Assembly: GCF_001865015.1 (NCBI RefSeq)
Contig: NZ_MJGV01000079.1
Coordinates: 161,984-225,983, forward strand
Reading direction: 5' to 3'
From: Curtobacterium sp. MMLR14_010
Lineage (GTDB): Bacteria; Actinomycetota; Actinomycetes; Actinomycetales; Microbacteriaceae
Length of the DNA: 64,000 bases
The notes beneath the pieces were generated by a model. That model searched no databases, was not told the origin of the DNA, and worked only from the letters and a program-made list of their open reading frames with translations. Both the position numbers and the translations under genes were made by a program. Within the stretch, counting starts at the first letter, position 1. Every line of letters begins with the position of its first letter. Shown here in pieces: positions 1 to 7,194 of the stretch.

Positions 1-1
1 C

Positions 2-1846
2 GACGACAAGGCGCGGTACGGCTCGTTCACGGTGCTGGCCGAGGCTGCAGAGGCCGCCGTGCGCACCATCGTCGAGCGCTCGCAGCTGGCTCCGGAGGGC
101 ACCGAGGAGCGCAAGGTCGGCGACCTCTACACGGCGTTCACGAACGAGGAGGCGCTCGAGGCCCTGGGCACCGGGCCGATCGAACCGCTCCTCGCCGAGA
201 TCGCCGCGATCGAGTCCACCGCGGACGTCGTCCGGATGGTCGGTCGCTTCGAGCGACTCGGCCTGCCGAGCTTCATCCAGCTCTTCGTCGACAACGACCC
301 GGGCGACCCGGACTCCTACGTCGTCTTCCTCGAGCAGTCCGGGCTCGGTCTGCCCGACGAGTCGTACTACCGCGAGGAGCGCTTCGCCGACATCCGCGCG
401 AAGTACCGCGAGTTCGTCGCCGCGATGTTCCCGCTCGCCGGGTTCGAGGCCGGCGCCGAGCGCACCGAGCACGTGATCGCGCTCGAGACGGCGCTCGCCG
501 CGACCCACTGGGACAACGTCGCCACCCGCGACAGCCAGAAGACCTACAACAAGCTCCCGTGGGCCGAGGTCGCTGCGCTCGCACCCGGCGTCGACCTGCA
601 GCGCTGGTGGGAGGCGATCGGCGCCCCCGCCGGGGCCTTCGAGACCGTGGTCGTCCGGGAGCCCTCGTTCCTCACCGGCCTCGCCGAGCTGCTCCGCGAC
701 CAGCCGCTGACCGTCTGGAAGGACTGGCTCAGCTGGCAGGTCATCCGGGGCTCGGCGCCGTACCTGACGAGCGCGTTCTCGGCGACGAGCTTCTCGTTCT
801 ACGGCACGGCCCTCACCGGTGCGCCCAAGCAGCGCGAGCGGTGGAAGCGTGGCATCTCGCTCGTCGAGGGCGCGATGGGCGAGGCGGTCGGCCGGATCTA
901 CGTCGCCGAGCACTTCGACGAGACCTCGAAGGTCACGATGGACGACCTCGTGGCGAACCTCGTCGAGGCCTACCGCCAGAGCATCACCGCGCTCGACTGG
1001 ATGACCGACGAGACCCGGGCCCGTGCGCTCGACAAGCTCAGCAAGTTCACGCCGAAGATCGGGTACCCGGTGAAGTGGCGCGACTACTCCGCGCTGCCCG
1101 TCGCGGCGGACGACCTGCTCGGCACCGTCCGCGCCGTGGCCTCGTTCCAGGTCGACCGCGAGCTCGGCAAGATCGGCACCCCGATCGACCGCGACGAGTG
1201 GTTCATGACGCCGCAGACGATCAACGCGTACTACAACCCCGGCTTCAACGAGATCGTCTTCCCGGCCGCGATCCTGCAGTTCCCGTTCTTCGACGCCTCC
1301 CGCGACGCCGCCGCCAACTACGGCGCGATCGGTGCCGTCATCGGCCACGAGATCGGCCACGGCTTCGACGACCAGGGCTCTCAGTACGACGGCGACGGTC
1401 GTCTGCAGGACTGGTGGACCGAGGCCGACCGTCAGGCGTTCGAGGAGCGCACCAAGGCCCTCATCGCGCAGTACGACGCCCTCGTCCCGACCGAGGTGCC
1501 CGACGGCCACGTCAACGGTGCGCTCACGATCGGCGAGAACATCGGCGACCTCGGCGGCCTCTCCATCGCGTGGAAGGCGTACCTGATCTCCCTCGACGGC
1601 CAGGAGCCCCCGGTGATCGACGGCCTGAGCGGAGCCGAGCGGTTCTTCCTGAGCTGGGCACAGGCCTGGCAGATGGCGATCCGACCGGAGGAGGCCGCCC
1701 GCCTGCTGTCGATCGACCCGCACTCGCCGACCGAGTTCCGCTGCAACCAGGTGGTCAAGAACATCGACGTGTTCTACGACACCTTCGGCGTGACGGAGCA
1801 GGACGCGATGTACCTCGACCCCGCCGAGCGCGTCGCCATCTGGTGA
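2..1846 (+). CDS. M13 family zinc metallopeptidase (PepO/neprilysin type), 5' truncated by window edge
   Basis: The reading frame is open from base 2, so the true start lies upstream; 614 residues are visible and, judging from the family's usual length, only a few dozen N-terminal residues are missing. The zinc site HEIGH is at 1346-1360 in the context VIGHEIGHGFDDQGSQYD, and the third-ligand motif GENIGDLGG lies about 65 residues later, both hallmarks of M13 endopeptidases. Family members cleave oligopeptides; without the N-terminus I cannot tell whether this one is cytosolic or secreted. The stop codon overlaps the next gene's ATG by one base, suggesting co-translation. Confidence 0.93.
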   Translation, partial: DDKARYGSFTVLAEAAEAAVRTIVERSQLAPEGTEERKVGDLYTAFTNEEALEALGTGPIEPLLAEIAAIESTADVVRMVGRFERLGLPSFIQLFVDNDPGDPDSYVVFLEQSGLGLPDESYYREERFADIRAKYREFVAAMFPLAGFEAGAERTEHVIALETALAATHWDNVATRDSQKTYNKLPWAEVAALAPGVDLQRWWEAIGAPAGAFETVVVREPSFLTGLAELLRDQPLTVWKDWLSWQVIRGSAPYLTSAFSATSFSFYGTALTGAPKQRERWKRGISLVEGAMGEAVGRIYVAEHFDETSKVTMDDLVANLVEAYRQSITALDWMTDETRARALDKLSKFTPKIGYPVKWRDYSALPVAADDLLGTVRAVASFQVDRELGKIGTPIDRDEWFMTPQTINAYYNPGFNEIVFPAAILQFPFFDASRDAAANYGAIGAVIGHEIGHGFDDQGSQYDGDGRLQDWWTEADRQAFEERTKALIAQYDALVPTEVPDGHVNGALTIGENIGDLGGLSIAWKAYLISLDGQEPPVIDGLSGAERFFLSWAQAWQMAIRPEEAARLLSIDPHSPTEFRCNQVVKNIDVFYDTFGVTEQDAMYLDPAERVAIW

Positions 1847-2784
1847 TGGTCGAGCCCGACGCGGCGCCGTCGTCGCGGCGCCGTCGCCACGACGGTCGCT
1901 CCGGCGCGGGGACCCGCGCCAGGGGACGGCACCGTGGCGGCGTCGAGGACCGATTCGTCGCGACGGTCGACGCGCTGGGCTCCCTGGCCCACGACGGCGC
2001 CGGGGTCAGCGCGTCGGTCATCGACACGTCGACCGGCCGGGCGTTGCTGGCGGTGGACGACCGGCTCGTGCAGCCCGTCGGCAGCCTCGGGCGGGTGCTG
2101 CTCCTGACCGAGGTCGCGGCACGGCTCGAGGACGGCCGGCTGCACGGCGACCGGCTGCAGCGGATGGCCCGGGACACCGCGACCGGGCCCGGCCTGTGGC
2201 AGTTCCTGCAGGAGCCCACCATGCAGGTCCCCGACCTGGCGACCCTCGTCGCGGCGACCGCCGACGCCTGGGCGACGAACGCCCTGCTCTCGCTGGTCGG
2301 GATCGACGCCGTCCGCGAGCGTGCCGAGGCACTCGGCGTCGAGCGCTCGGCGTTCATCGACCGGGTCCGGGACCGTCGTGGTCCCGACGACGCCCCCGAC
2401 ATCGCCGTCGCCGCCTCGGGTGAGCTCAGCTGGCTGATGCGCGGGCTCGCCCTCGGCGAGGTCGTCGACGAGGGGGTCTCGAACCGGGTCCTCGGGTGGT
2501 TGTCCCTCGCGGCCGACCTGTCACTCGTCGCCGGGGCCTTCGGTCTCGATCCGCTGGCGCACCGCGCACTGGACCACGGCCTCCAGGCGGTGTCCGTCAC
2601 CGGTGTCGGACGCGGGGTCCGTGCCGAGGCCGGGGTCCTGCGGGGCCCGGGTTCCTCGGTGAGCTACGCGGTGACGGTCACGTTCGCCGACGACACCCTC
2701 GACCAGCGGCTCGCCGTGGTCGAGGCCCTGCGCACGATGGGCACCGAGGTGCTCGAAGCCGTGCACGTGACCGCCACCCGCTGA
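1846..2784 (+). CDS. Class A beta-lactamase-like protein with degenerate active site
   Basis: 312 residues; the ATG overlaps the upstream TGA (TGATG). The overall pattern resembles serine hydrolases of the class A beta-lactamase fold: an SxxK-position motif, an SDN-position motif in TADAWATNALL, and a KTG-position motif followed by GVRAEAGVLRG. However, SxxK reads SLGR (Ser80, Arg83), the SDN motif is not conserved, and KTG reads VTG. The two catalytic lysines are therefore missing, and hydrolysis of beta-lactams is unlikely. There is no signal peptide; the N-terminus is Arg-rich and probably cytosolic. It may be a regulatory or structural pseudoenzyme. It should not be read as a resistance gene. 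Confidence 0.75.
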   Translation: MVEPDAAPSSRRRRHDGRSGAGTRARGRHRGGVEDRFVATVDALGSLAHDGAGVSASVIDTSTGRALLAVDDRLVQPVGSLGRVLLLTEVAARLEDGRLHGDRLQRMARDTATGPGLWQFLQEPTMQVPDLATLVAATADAWATNALLSLVGIDAVRERAEALGVERSAFIDRVRDRRGPDDAPDIAVAASGELSWLMRGLALGEVVDEGVSNRVLGWLSLAADLSLVAGAFGLDPLAHRALDHGLQAVSVTGVGRGVRAEAGVLRGPGSSVSYAVTVTFADDTLDQRLAVVEALRTMGTEVLEAVHVTATR

Positions 2785-2802
2785 CCGCGACCGCCGACGC
2801 AG

Positions 2803-2835
2803 AACGGCCCCGACACGTCACGTGTCGGGGCCGTT
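2803..2835. terminator. Bidirectional hairpin terminator
   Basis: A perfect 15-bp stem (2803-2817 with 2821-2835) closes on a 3-base loop between the ends of two convergent genes. There is no long T-run, as is common in high-GC actinobacteria. Confidence 0.8.
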
Positions 2836-2846
2836 CCTGACCAGCC

Positions 2847-3038
2847 TCAGCCGTGCTTCTTCGCGGCCTTGGTGATCTTCTTCGCGAGCTTCTTGCGTCC
2901 CTTGCGGGCGCGGGGGTCGTTCCACATCTTCCGGGCGGTCTCGCCCTTGGACTGCTTGATGACCGGGCGGTTCGACCGCGATCCGATCACGAACGCGATG
3001 AGCACGACGGCTCCGATGACGATGACGCGGTTGCGCAT
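2847..3038 (-). CDS. Small basic membrane-anchored protein (63 aa)
   Basis: The protein has one N-terminal hydrophobic segment (about residues 4-20) followed by a Lys/Arg-rich tail ending AKKITKAAKKHG. An AAGGGAACC Shine-Dalgarno-like stretch precedes the ATG. It resembles the N-terminal half of the protein at 13171-13425 (a membrane segment, then GSR, then an MWND/IWNN stretch), so the two look like members of one small family. It is the last gene of the minus-strand envelope-stress cluster. Function unknown; a membrane-associated, possibly nucleic-acid- or phospholipid-contacting role is only a guess from charge. Confidence 0.75.
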   Translation of the reverse strand: MRNRVIVIGAVVLIAFVIGSRSNRPVIKQSKGETARKMWNDPRARKGRKKLAKKITKAAKKHG

Positions 3039-3070
3039 GGGGGTTCCCTTCGGTGGTGGGCACCGGCTGG

Positions 3071-3493
3071 TCAGCCGGTGACCCGTCGGACGAGGTCAGT
3101 GATGATGGGCCAGACGTCGCCGGCTCGGTCGGCAGACCCGACGGCGACGGTGACGAGCGGGTAGACGGTCACTGCGAGGGTGACCAGCACCGCGAGGACC
3201 ACGGGGATCCATGCGGCCACCGTACGGCGTCGGGTGACGGCGAGGACCAGCAGGCCGAGGACCACCAGACCACCGAGGACCGTCACGAGCGTGACCCGGA
3301 TGACCGGGAACGGCACCAGGCCGGCCGTCGTCGCGGTGACGCCGGCGAGGAAGCCGACGAGCGGCAGGAAGCCGGCGGTGAAGACGAGCAGGACGACCAG
3401 CACGCCGACGACCGTGGCGATCCAGACGCCGCGGGCGCGGGGCGGACGCTCGCGTCCGAACCGACGGCCGCTGCGTCCGGACCAGGCGGTCAT
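3071..3493 (-). CDS. Membrane protein of the Asp23 cluster (140 aa)
   Basis: It has a basic N-terminus and then three or four hydrophobic segments (roughly residues 23-60, 65-87 and 93-117), with no recognisable catalytic motif. Its ATG overlaps the stop of the Asp23-type gene just upstream (ATGA), so the two are translationally coupled. By position it is probably a membrane partner for the envelope-stress proteins; the family was not recognised. Confidence 0.7.
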   Translation of the reverse strand: MTAWSGRSGRRFGRERPPRARGVWIATVVGVLVVLLVFTAGFLPLVGFLAGVTATTAGLVPFPVIRVTLVTVLGGLVVLGLLVLAVTRRRTVAAWIPVVLAVLVTLAVTVYPLVTVAVGSADRAGDVWPIITDLVRRVTG

Positions 3494-4560
3494 GCGCGGG
3501 TGTCCTCGGTCGTGTCCGCGGTGGTGCGGGCGTCGTCGGCAGCGGCGCGGGCCGCGTCAGCGGCGTCGCCGGCGCGCTCGGCACCGGCGTCGACGGACGC
3601 CGTCGCCTGGTCTGCCTCGGCCTCGACGACGTCGTGCAGCTGGTCGGCGGCGCTCGCGGCGGCGTCCCGGGCGGCGTCGGCGGCGTCGGCGGCCTTGTCG
3701 GCCACGTCGGACGCCGCGTCGGCGGTGCGGTCGCGGGCGGTGTCGACCGCGTCGGCGGTGGCGTCGACCGCGTCGGCGGTGCGGTCGCCGGCGGTGTCCG
3801 CAGCGTCCTCGACGGCGTCACGGGCGTGGCGGGCGGTCTGCTTGGCCGAGTCGGCGGCAGCGGCGGCGGTCTCGGAGGCGCGCTCGAGCGCCTCGGTGCC
3901 GGCCGTGCGGGCACGGTCCGCGGTGTCCCGGACGCGGTCGGACACGTCCGACGCGGTCGCACGCGCCTGGTCGGCAGCGTCGGCGGACGCTGCACGCACC
4001 GACGACGCAGCGTCGGCGGACGCCTCCCGCACGGATGCCGCAGCATCGGCGGCCGTGTCACGCACCGTCGAAGCAGCGTCGGACGCGGTGGCACGCACCT
4101 GGTCGGTGGCGTCCTTGACGGCGTCGGAGGCCTTGTCGATCACGGACGGCTCGTCGTCGAACGGCCCGTGCACGTCGGTCACGTGGACCTCGACGTGGGC
4201 GGGGCGGTGCGCCGTCTGCTCGACGGCGCGGGCGACCTGCGACCGGACCTCGTCCGCGACGGCGGTGACGGGCTGGGGGTACTCGACCACGAGCGACACC
4301 CGGACGTCGAGCGCCGTGTCGGCGTCGTCGACGGTCACGCCGAGGGCGCTGCCGGCCCGGCCGAGACGGGAGCGCACCTGGTCGGCGGCTCGCTCCACCA
4401 GGCTGCCGAGGTGGTGCACACCGTCGACGCCGAGGGCGGTGACGGCCGCGGTCCTGGCGGCGATCGTCAGGGTGCTCGCGTCCTCGGGCAGTGGATCGGT
4501 GAGCGACGCGGGCAGCTCCACGTCGATGACGTGGGTGCGGGCGTGGGTGTCGTTCTGCAT
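3490..4560 (-). CDS. Asp23/Gls24-type protein with long Ala-rich repeat tail
   Basis: 356 residues. The first ~140 residues resemble Asp23/Gls24: a TIAARTAAVTALGVDGVHHL stretch, then beta-strand-like segments with VSLVVEYPQPV and ending VHVTDVHG. From about residue 150 to the end the chain is a long run of AAD/ARD/DAV repeats with a strong amphipathic pattern, like 11-mer LEA or apolipoprotein-type helices. A clear GAGGAGGAG Shine-Dalgarno lies just upstream of the ATG. Asp23 proteins sit at the membrane via AmaP-type anchors and help with cell-envelope stress. The repeat tail is an unusual fusion and could bind membrane or act as a desiccation-type shield; that is inference. Confidence 0.8.
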   Translation of the reverse strand: MQNDTHARTHVIDVELPASLTDPLPEDASTLTIAARTAAVTALGVDGVHHLGSLVERAADQVRSRLGRAGSALGVTVDDADTALDVRVSLVVEYPQPVTAVADEVRSQVARAVEQTAHRPAHVEVHVTDVHGPFDDEPSVIDKASDAVKDATDQVRATASDAASTVRDTAADAAASVREASADAASSVRAASADAADQARATASDVSDRVRDTADRARTAGTEALERASETAAAAADSAKQTARHARDAVEDAADTAGDRTADAVDATADAVDTARDRTADAASDVADKAADAADAARDAAASAADQLHDVVEAEADQATASVDAGAERAGDAADAARAAADDARTTADTTEDTRA

Positions 4561-4602
4561 GGTCTCTCCTCCTCGGTCAGGGTGCGTCCGGTGCCGGACA
4601 GG

Positions 4603-4639
4603 CGACGACGGGGCACCCGTGGCGGGTACCCCGTCGTCG
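4603..4639 (-). terminator. Hairpin downstream of csbD-like gene
   Basis: A 16-bp stem with one mismatch (4603-4618 with 4624-4639) and a 5-base loop lies just after the CsbD-type gene stop and before the next minus-strand gene's Shine-Dalgarno. Confidence 0.7.
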
Positions 4640-4653
4640 TCGGTGGTGGTGTC

Positions 4654-4827
4654 CTAGCGCTTGAAGACGTCCTTGACGTCCTCGCCGGTCTGCTTGACGT
4701 CAGCGGCGGCCTGGTCCTTCTTGCCCTCGGCGACCTTGGAGTCGTCGTTGGTCGCGTTGCCGAAGGCCTCCTTCGCCTTGCCGGCGATGTCCTGAGCGGC
4801 GTTCTTGATCTTGTCGTCGAGTCCCAT
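4654..4827 (-). CDS. CsbD family stress protein (57 aa)
   Basis: A short acidic/basic mixed protein beginning MGLDDKIKNAAQDIAGKAKE and ending DVKDVFKR. This matches the CsbD pattern of general-stress proteins: a DKIKN start, Gly/Ala-Lys repeats, very hydrophilic, no Cys. AAAGGA lies about 8 bases upstream of the ATG. CsbD proteins are induced by sigma-B-type or phosphate/osmotic stress in other bacteria; their molecular role is not known. Its place inside the Asp23 cluster supports a stress-response regulon. Confidence 0.88.
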   Translation of the reverse strand: MGLDDKIKNAAQDIAGKAKEAFGNATNDDSKVAEGKKDQAAADVKQTGEDVKDVFKR

Positions 4828-4876
4828 GAGGGGTCCTTTCTCGAGGTGGGCGCGAGCCCGGTGGGGTGGAGGGTGA

Positions 4877-4900
4877 GCCGGGAGGCTCGGGGTGCGTCCG
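4877..4900 (-). repeat. Dispersed repeat copy (core ACCGAGCCTCCCG family)
   Basis: Read on the minus strand this is a CGGACGC...CCGAGCCTCCCGGC element, near-identical to copies at 23417-23442, 57525-57548 and 60965-60989. It lies in the 83-base gap between the csbD-like and AmaP-like genes. Confidence 0.65.
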
Positions 4901-4910
4901 CCGGTCGGCG

Positions 4911-5474
4911 TCAGCCGACGCGGGACGGCTTGGCGAGGACCGAGCGGGTCCCGCCGGTGAGGTGGACGAGCACGGGGACCGGCCGTCCGAGGGTGCGGTC
5001 CAGGACCGCGAGGGCGTGGTCGACGGCGTCGAGGACGGCGACGGCGTCGCCACCGCGGCGCACGGCCACCTTGATCCGGGCGGCGCGCTGCCGGCGGACC
5101 AGGAAGACGTCGACCTTCGCGTTGACGACGTCCCGGACCTCACGGAGCTCGTGTTCCACGACGTCACGGACGAGCGCGACGTTGATCGTCACGGCGTCGT
5201 CTCCGGAGCGTTCCCGGACGGCGATGGACGTGCCGCCCCCGCCGCGGGTGAACACCCAGATCATGGCGAGCACGATGACGACCGCGCACGCCACGGCCAC
5301 GATCCACAGCGACGCCGCGGGGACGTCGATGCTGCGGGGCAGCTCGAGGTACGGACGGACCGCGTCGCGGACCGCCGGGAGGACGCCGGCGCCGATGGTC
5401 AGACCGACCAGGACGGCGATGATCCCGAGGACGAACAGGATGATGCGGTTGAGGGTGCGGTTGCTCCTGGTCAT
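4911..5474 (-). CDS. AmaP-like alkaline-shock membrane anchor protein
   Basis: 187 residues. There are two membrane segments (about residues 11-33 and 53-75), then a soluble C-terminal domain of about 110 residues. This is the layout of AmaP, the anchor that recruits Asp23 to the membrane. The ATG overlaps the upstream gene's stop (ATGA). Sequence identity to AmaP is too low to settle by eye, so the call rests on topology and cluster context. Confidence 0.65.
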   Translation of the reverse strand: MTRSNRTLNRIILFVLGIIAVLVGLTIGAGVLPAVRDAVRPYLELPRSIDVPAASLWIVAVACAVVIVLAMIWVFTRGGGGTSIAVRERSGDDAVTINVALVRDVVEHELREVRDVVNAKVDVFLVRRQRAARIKVAVRRGGDAVAVLDAVDHALAVLDRTLGRPVPVLVHLTGGTRSVLAKPSRVG

Positions 5475-6061
5475 GACAGCGTCCCCTGTTCTGCGATGCG
5501 GACCTTGACCCGACGACCGAAGCGCTCGTCGAGCTGGCCGAGGCGTTCCTTGACGGCGTCGCGCACGACGCCCTCGTCCACGGCGATGCCGGAGACCGGG
5601 ACGACCCGGACCTCGGTGCTGGTGCCACGTGAGGTGGCGGTGGTGTTGCCGTCCGGGACGCCCGCTGCGGTGCCGGCGGCGTTCGCTGCCGTCGCCGCGA
5701 TGATGCGGGTGTCGATGATGACCGCGCCGCGCTCGTGCGGGACGGGGGAGCGGTGCTGTCGACCGGGCTTCAGTGCCAGCACGACCAGGACGATCCCCAG
5801 CACGACGAGCACGCCGGCGATCACCTCGGCGATCGTGACGAAGGCGGCGTCCGGGCGGAGCGCCGTGTCGACGGCCGTCTGCGGGTCGGCGAGCAGGGGT
5901 GCTGCGCCGACCGCGCGGAGGACGGACTCGGTGCCGATCCAGGCGGCGACCAGGGCGAGCACCACGAGCGCGACGGACACGGCGGTGGAACGGGAGCGGT
6001 GCACGCTCCGGCGCCGGATGCGTCGCTCGACGCCGCTGGCGCCGTTGGGACTGCTGCTCAT
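5471..6061 (-). CDS. DUF6286-like membrane protein of the Asp23 cluster
   Basis: 196 residues with a basic N-terminus, two membrane segments (about residues 27-49 and 79-96) and a C-terminal domain ending in a VRDAVKERLGQLDERFGRRV stretch. That stretch resembles the tail pattern seen in Asp23-linked actinobacterial proteins (DUF6286). An AGGAGACC Shine-Dalgarno precedes the ATG. It is probably an envelope partner like its neighbour at 4911-5474; the two may be distant paralogues (two membrane segments plus a small alpha/beta domain). Confidence 0.65.
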   Translation of the reverse strand: MSSSPNGASGVERRIRRRSVHRSRSTAVSVALVVLALVAAWIGTESVLRAVGAAPLLADPQTAVDTALRPDAAFVTIAEVIAGVLVVLGIVLVVLALKPGRQHRSPVPHERGAVIIDTRIIAATAANAAGTAAGVPDGNTTATSRGTSTEVRVVPVSGIAVDEGVVRDAVKERLGQLDERFGRRVKVRIAEQGTLS

Positions 6062-6070
6062 GATGGTCTC

Positions 6071-6385
6071 CTAGCGGACCCGGGTGTCGCGCTCGCGCAC
6101 GATCCCGGTCAGTTCGATGTGGGCACTGCCGACCCGACGGCCGGTGAGCTCGCTCACGCGGTCGCGGACCTCGGAGGCCGAGGTCGTGGCGCGGCCGACG
6201 AGGTCGTCGGCCGCGGCCATCGGGCCGGTGATGTCGAGTGCCAGGGACCCTCGGTGGTCACCGAGGGACACCCGGACACGACGGGCCGGAGCACCGAGGT
6301 GTTCGGCGGCCACGGCGCGGGCGCACGAGGTCAGGGCGCGCGCCGTGATCTCGACGCGGCCCGGGACCTCCGGGCCGCCGGTCAC
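6071..6385 (-). CDS. Short Asp23-like protein (104 aa)
   Basis: The start is a GTG overlapping the stop of the upstream 63-aa gene (GTGA). A longer reading from 6616 is possible but would run through that gene in another frame with a nonsensical Arg-rich N-terminus. The sequence contains RVEITARALTSCARAVAAEH and a closing AHIELTGI strand. It looks like a reduced Asp23 fold lacking the usual acidic tail. Function is inferred from context. Confidence 0.7.
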   Translation of the reverse strand: MTGGPEVPGRVEITARALTSCARAVAAEHLGAPARRVRVSLGDHRGSLALDITGPMAAADDLVGRATTSASEVRDRVSELTGRRVGSAHIELTGIVRERDTRVR

Positions 6386-6573
6386 TTGGAGCTCCGGCGT
6401 CCGGTCAGCACGTCGGTCAGGGCACCGCGGTCGATGCGTCCGGACACGAGGGCGGCCACGAGGGCGCCGACCGCGGCGAACACGACGACGAGGACGAAGC
6501 CCCAGAAGCCGAACTGCAGTGCGACGACTGCGAGGATGGCGCCGATCAGGGCGCCTGCGAGTGTGGTGCTCAT
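6382..6573 (-). CDS. Small DUF2273-like membrane protein (63 aa)
   Basis: Two hydrophobic segments (about residues 4-22 and 24-45) rich in Gly and Ala, then a short basic tail. Its ATG overlaps the stop of the Asp23 gene (6570-6573) and its stop overlaps the next start. DUF2273-type small membrane proteins commonly sit directly beside Gls24/Asp23 genes, so this is probably one of them. Confidence 0.7.
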   Translation of the reverse strand: MSTTLAGALIGAILAVVALQFGFWGFVLVVVFAAVGALVAALVSGRIDRGALTDVLTGRRSSK

Positions 6574-7034
6574 GCGACGCGCGCTTCCTTCTTGTCGTCG
6601 TCCTCGTCGTCGTCACCCGGGATGAAGACGTCCTGGACGGTCACGTTGACCTCGGCGACCTCCATGCCGACGATCTGCTCGAGGGCACGGGCGACGGAGG
6701 AGCGGACGCCCTCGGCGACCTGCTGCAGCGGCACCGGGTACTCGGCGACGATGGTGATGTCAGCGGCGACCTGCTTCTCGCCGACCTCGACCTTGACGCC
6801 CTGCGAGAGGTCGCGCTGGCCGATGGCGTCACGGAGTGCGCCGATGGCACGGGCTGCGCCGCCGCCGAGTCCGTGCACGCCGTTGACCTCGCGGGCGGCG
6901 ATGCCGGCGACCTTCGAGACGACGGTGTCGTCGATGACGGTCTTGCCGGTGGTGGAGCCGTTCGTGTTCGCGTGCGAGCGGGTCGCGTTCGCGGTCGTCG
7001 CAGCGGTGGTGGGGGTGGTCGTGGTGTCGGCCAT
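6570..7034 (-). CDS. Asp23/Gls24 family envelope stress response protein
   Basis: 154 residues. I chose the ATG at 7034 because GGAAGGAGAC sits 5-9 bases upstream; the in-frame start at 7085 has no ribosome site. A Thr/Ala-rich N-terminus of about 28 residues precedes a typical Asp23 domain: KTVIDDTVVSKVAGIAAREV, then GVKVEVGEKQVAADITIVAE, then VNVTVQDVFIPG with an acidic tail. It is the first gene of the minus-strand cluster and the best conserved of its three Asp23-like proteins. Confidence 0.92.
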   Translation of the reverse strand: MADTTTTPTTAATTANATRSHANTNGSTTGKTVIDDTVVSKVAGIAAREVNGVHGLGGGAARAIGALRDAIGQRDLSQGVKVEVGEKQVAADITIVAEYPVPLQQVAEGVRSSVARALEQIVGMEVAEVNVTVQDVFIPGDDDEDDDKKEARVA

Positions 7035-7194
7035 GGGTGTCTCCTTCCGAGGGCCCGCCGGGTGTTCCCAGCGGTTGCTGTTCACGGATGAGACGGGCTG
7101 GGGTCGAGAGAAGTCACACGCCGATCGCGGTTCCCAGACTTCTGCCAGACAGCAGCCCGTTCGGGCCGTCCTTGTCCCCCGATCGGCGGACGGA

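Noticed and set aside
1846..2784. Beta-lactam resistance gene
   Set aside because: The catalytic lysine positions are Arg and Val, so hydrolysis is unlikely.
3053..4657. 534-aa Ala/Ser-rich reading frame on the plus strand
   Set aside because: It is the antisense shadow of the Asp23 repeat gene and its neighbours, has no ribosome site and only low-complexity composition.
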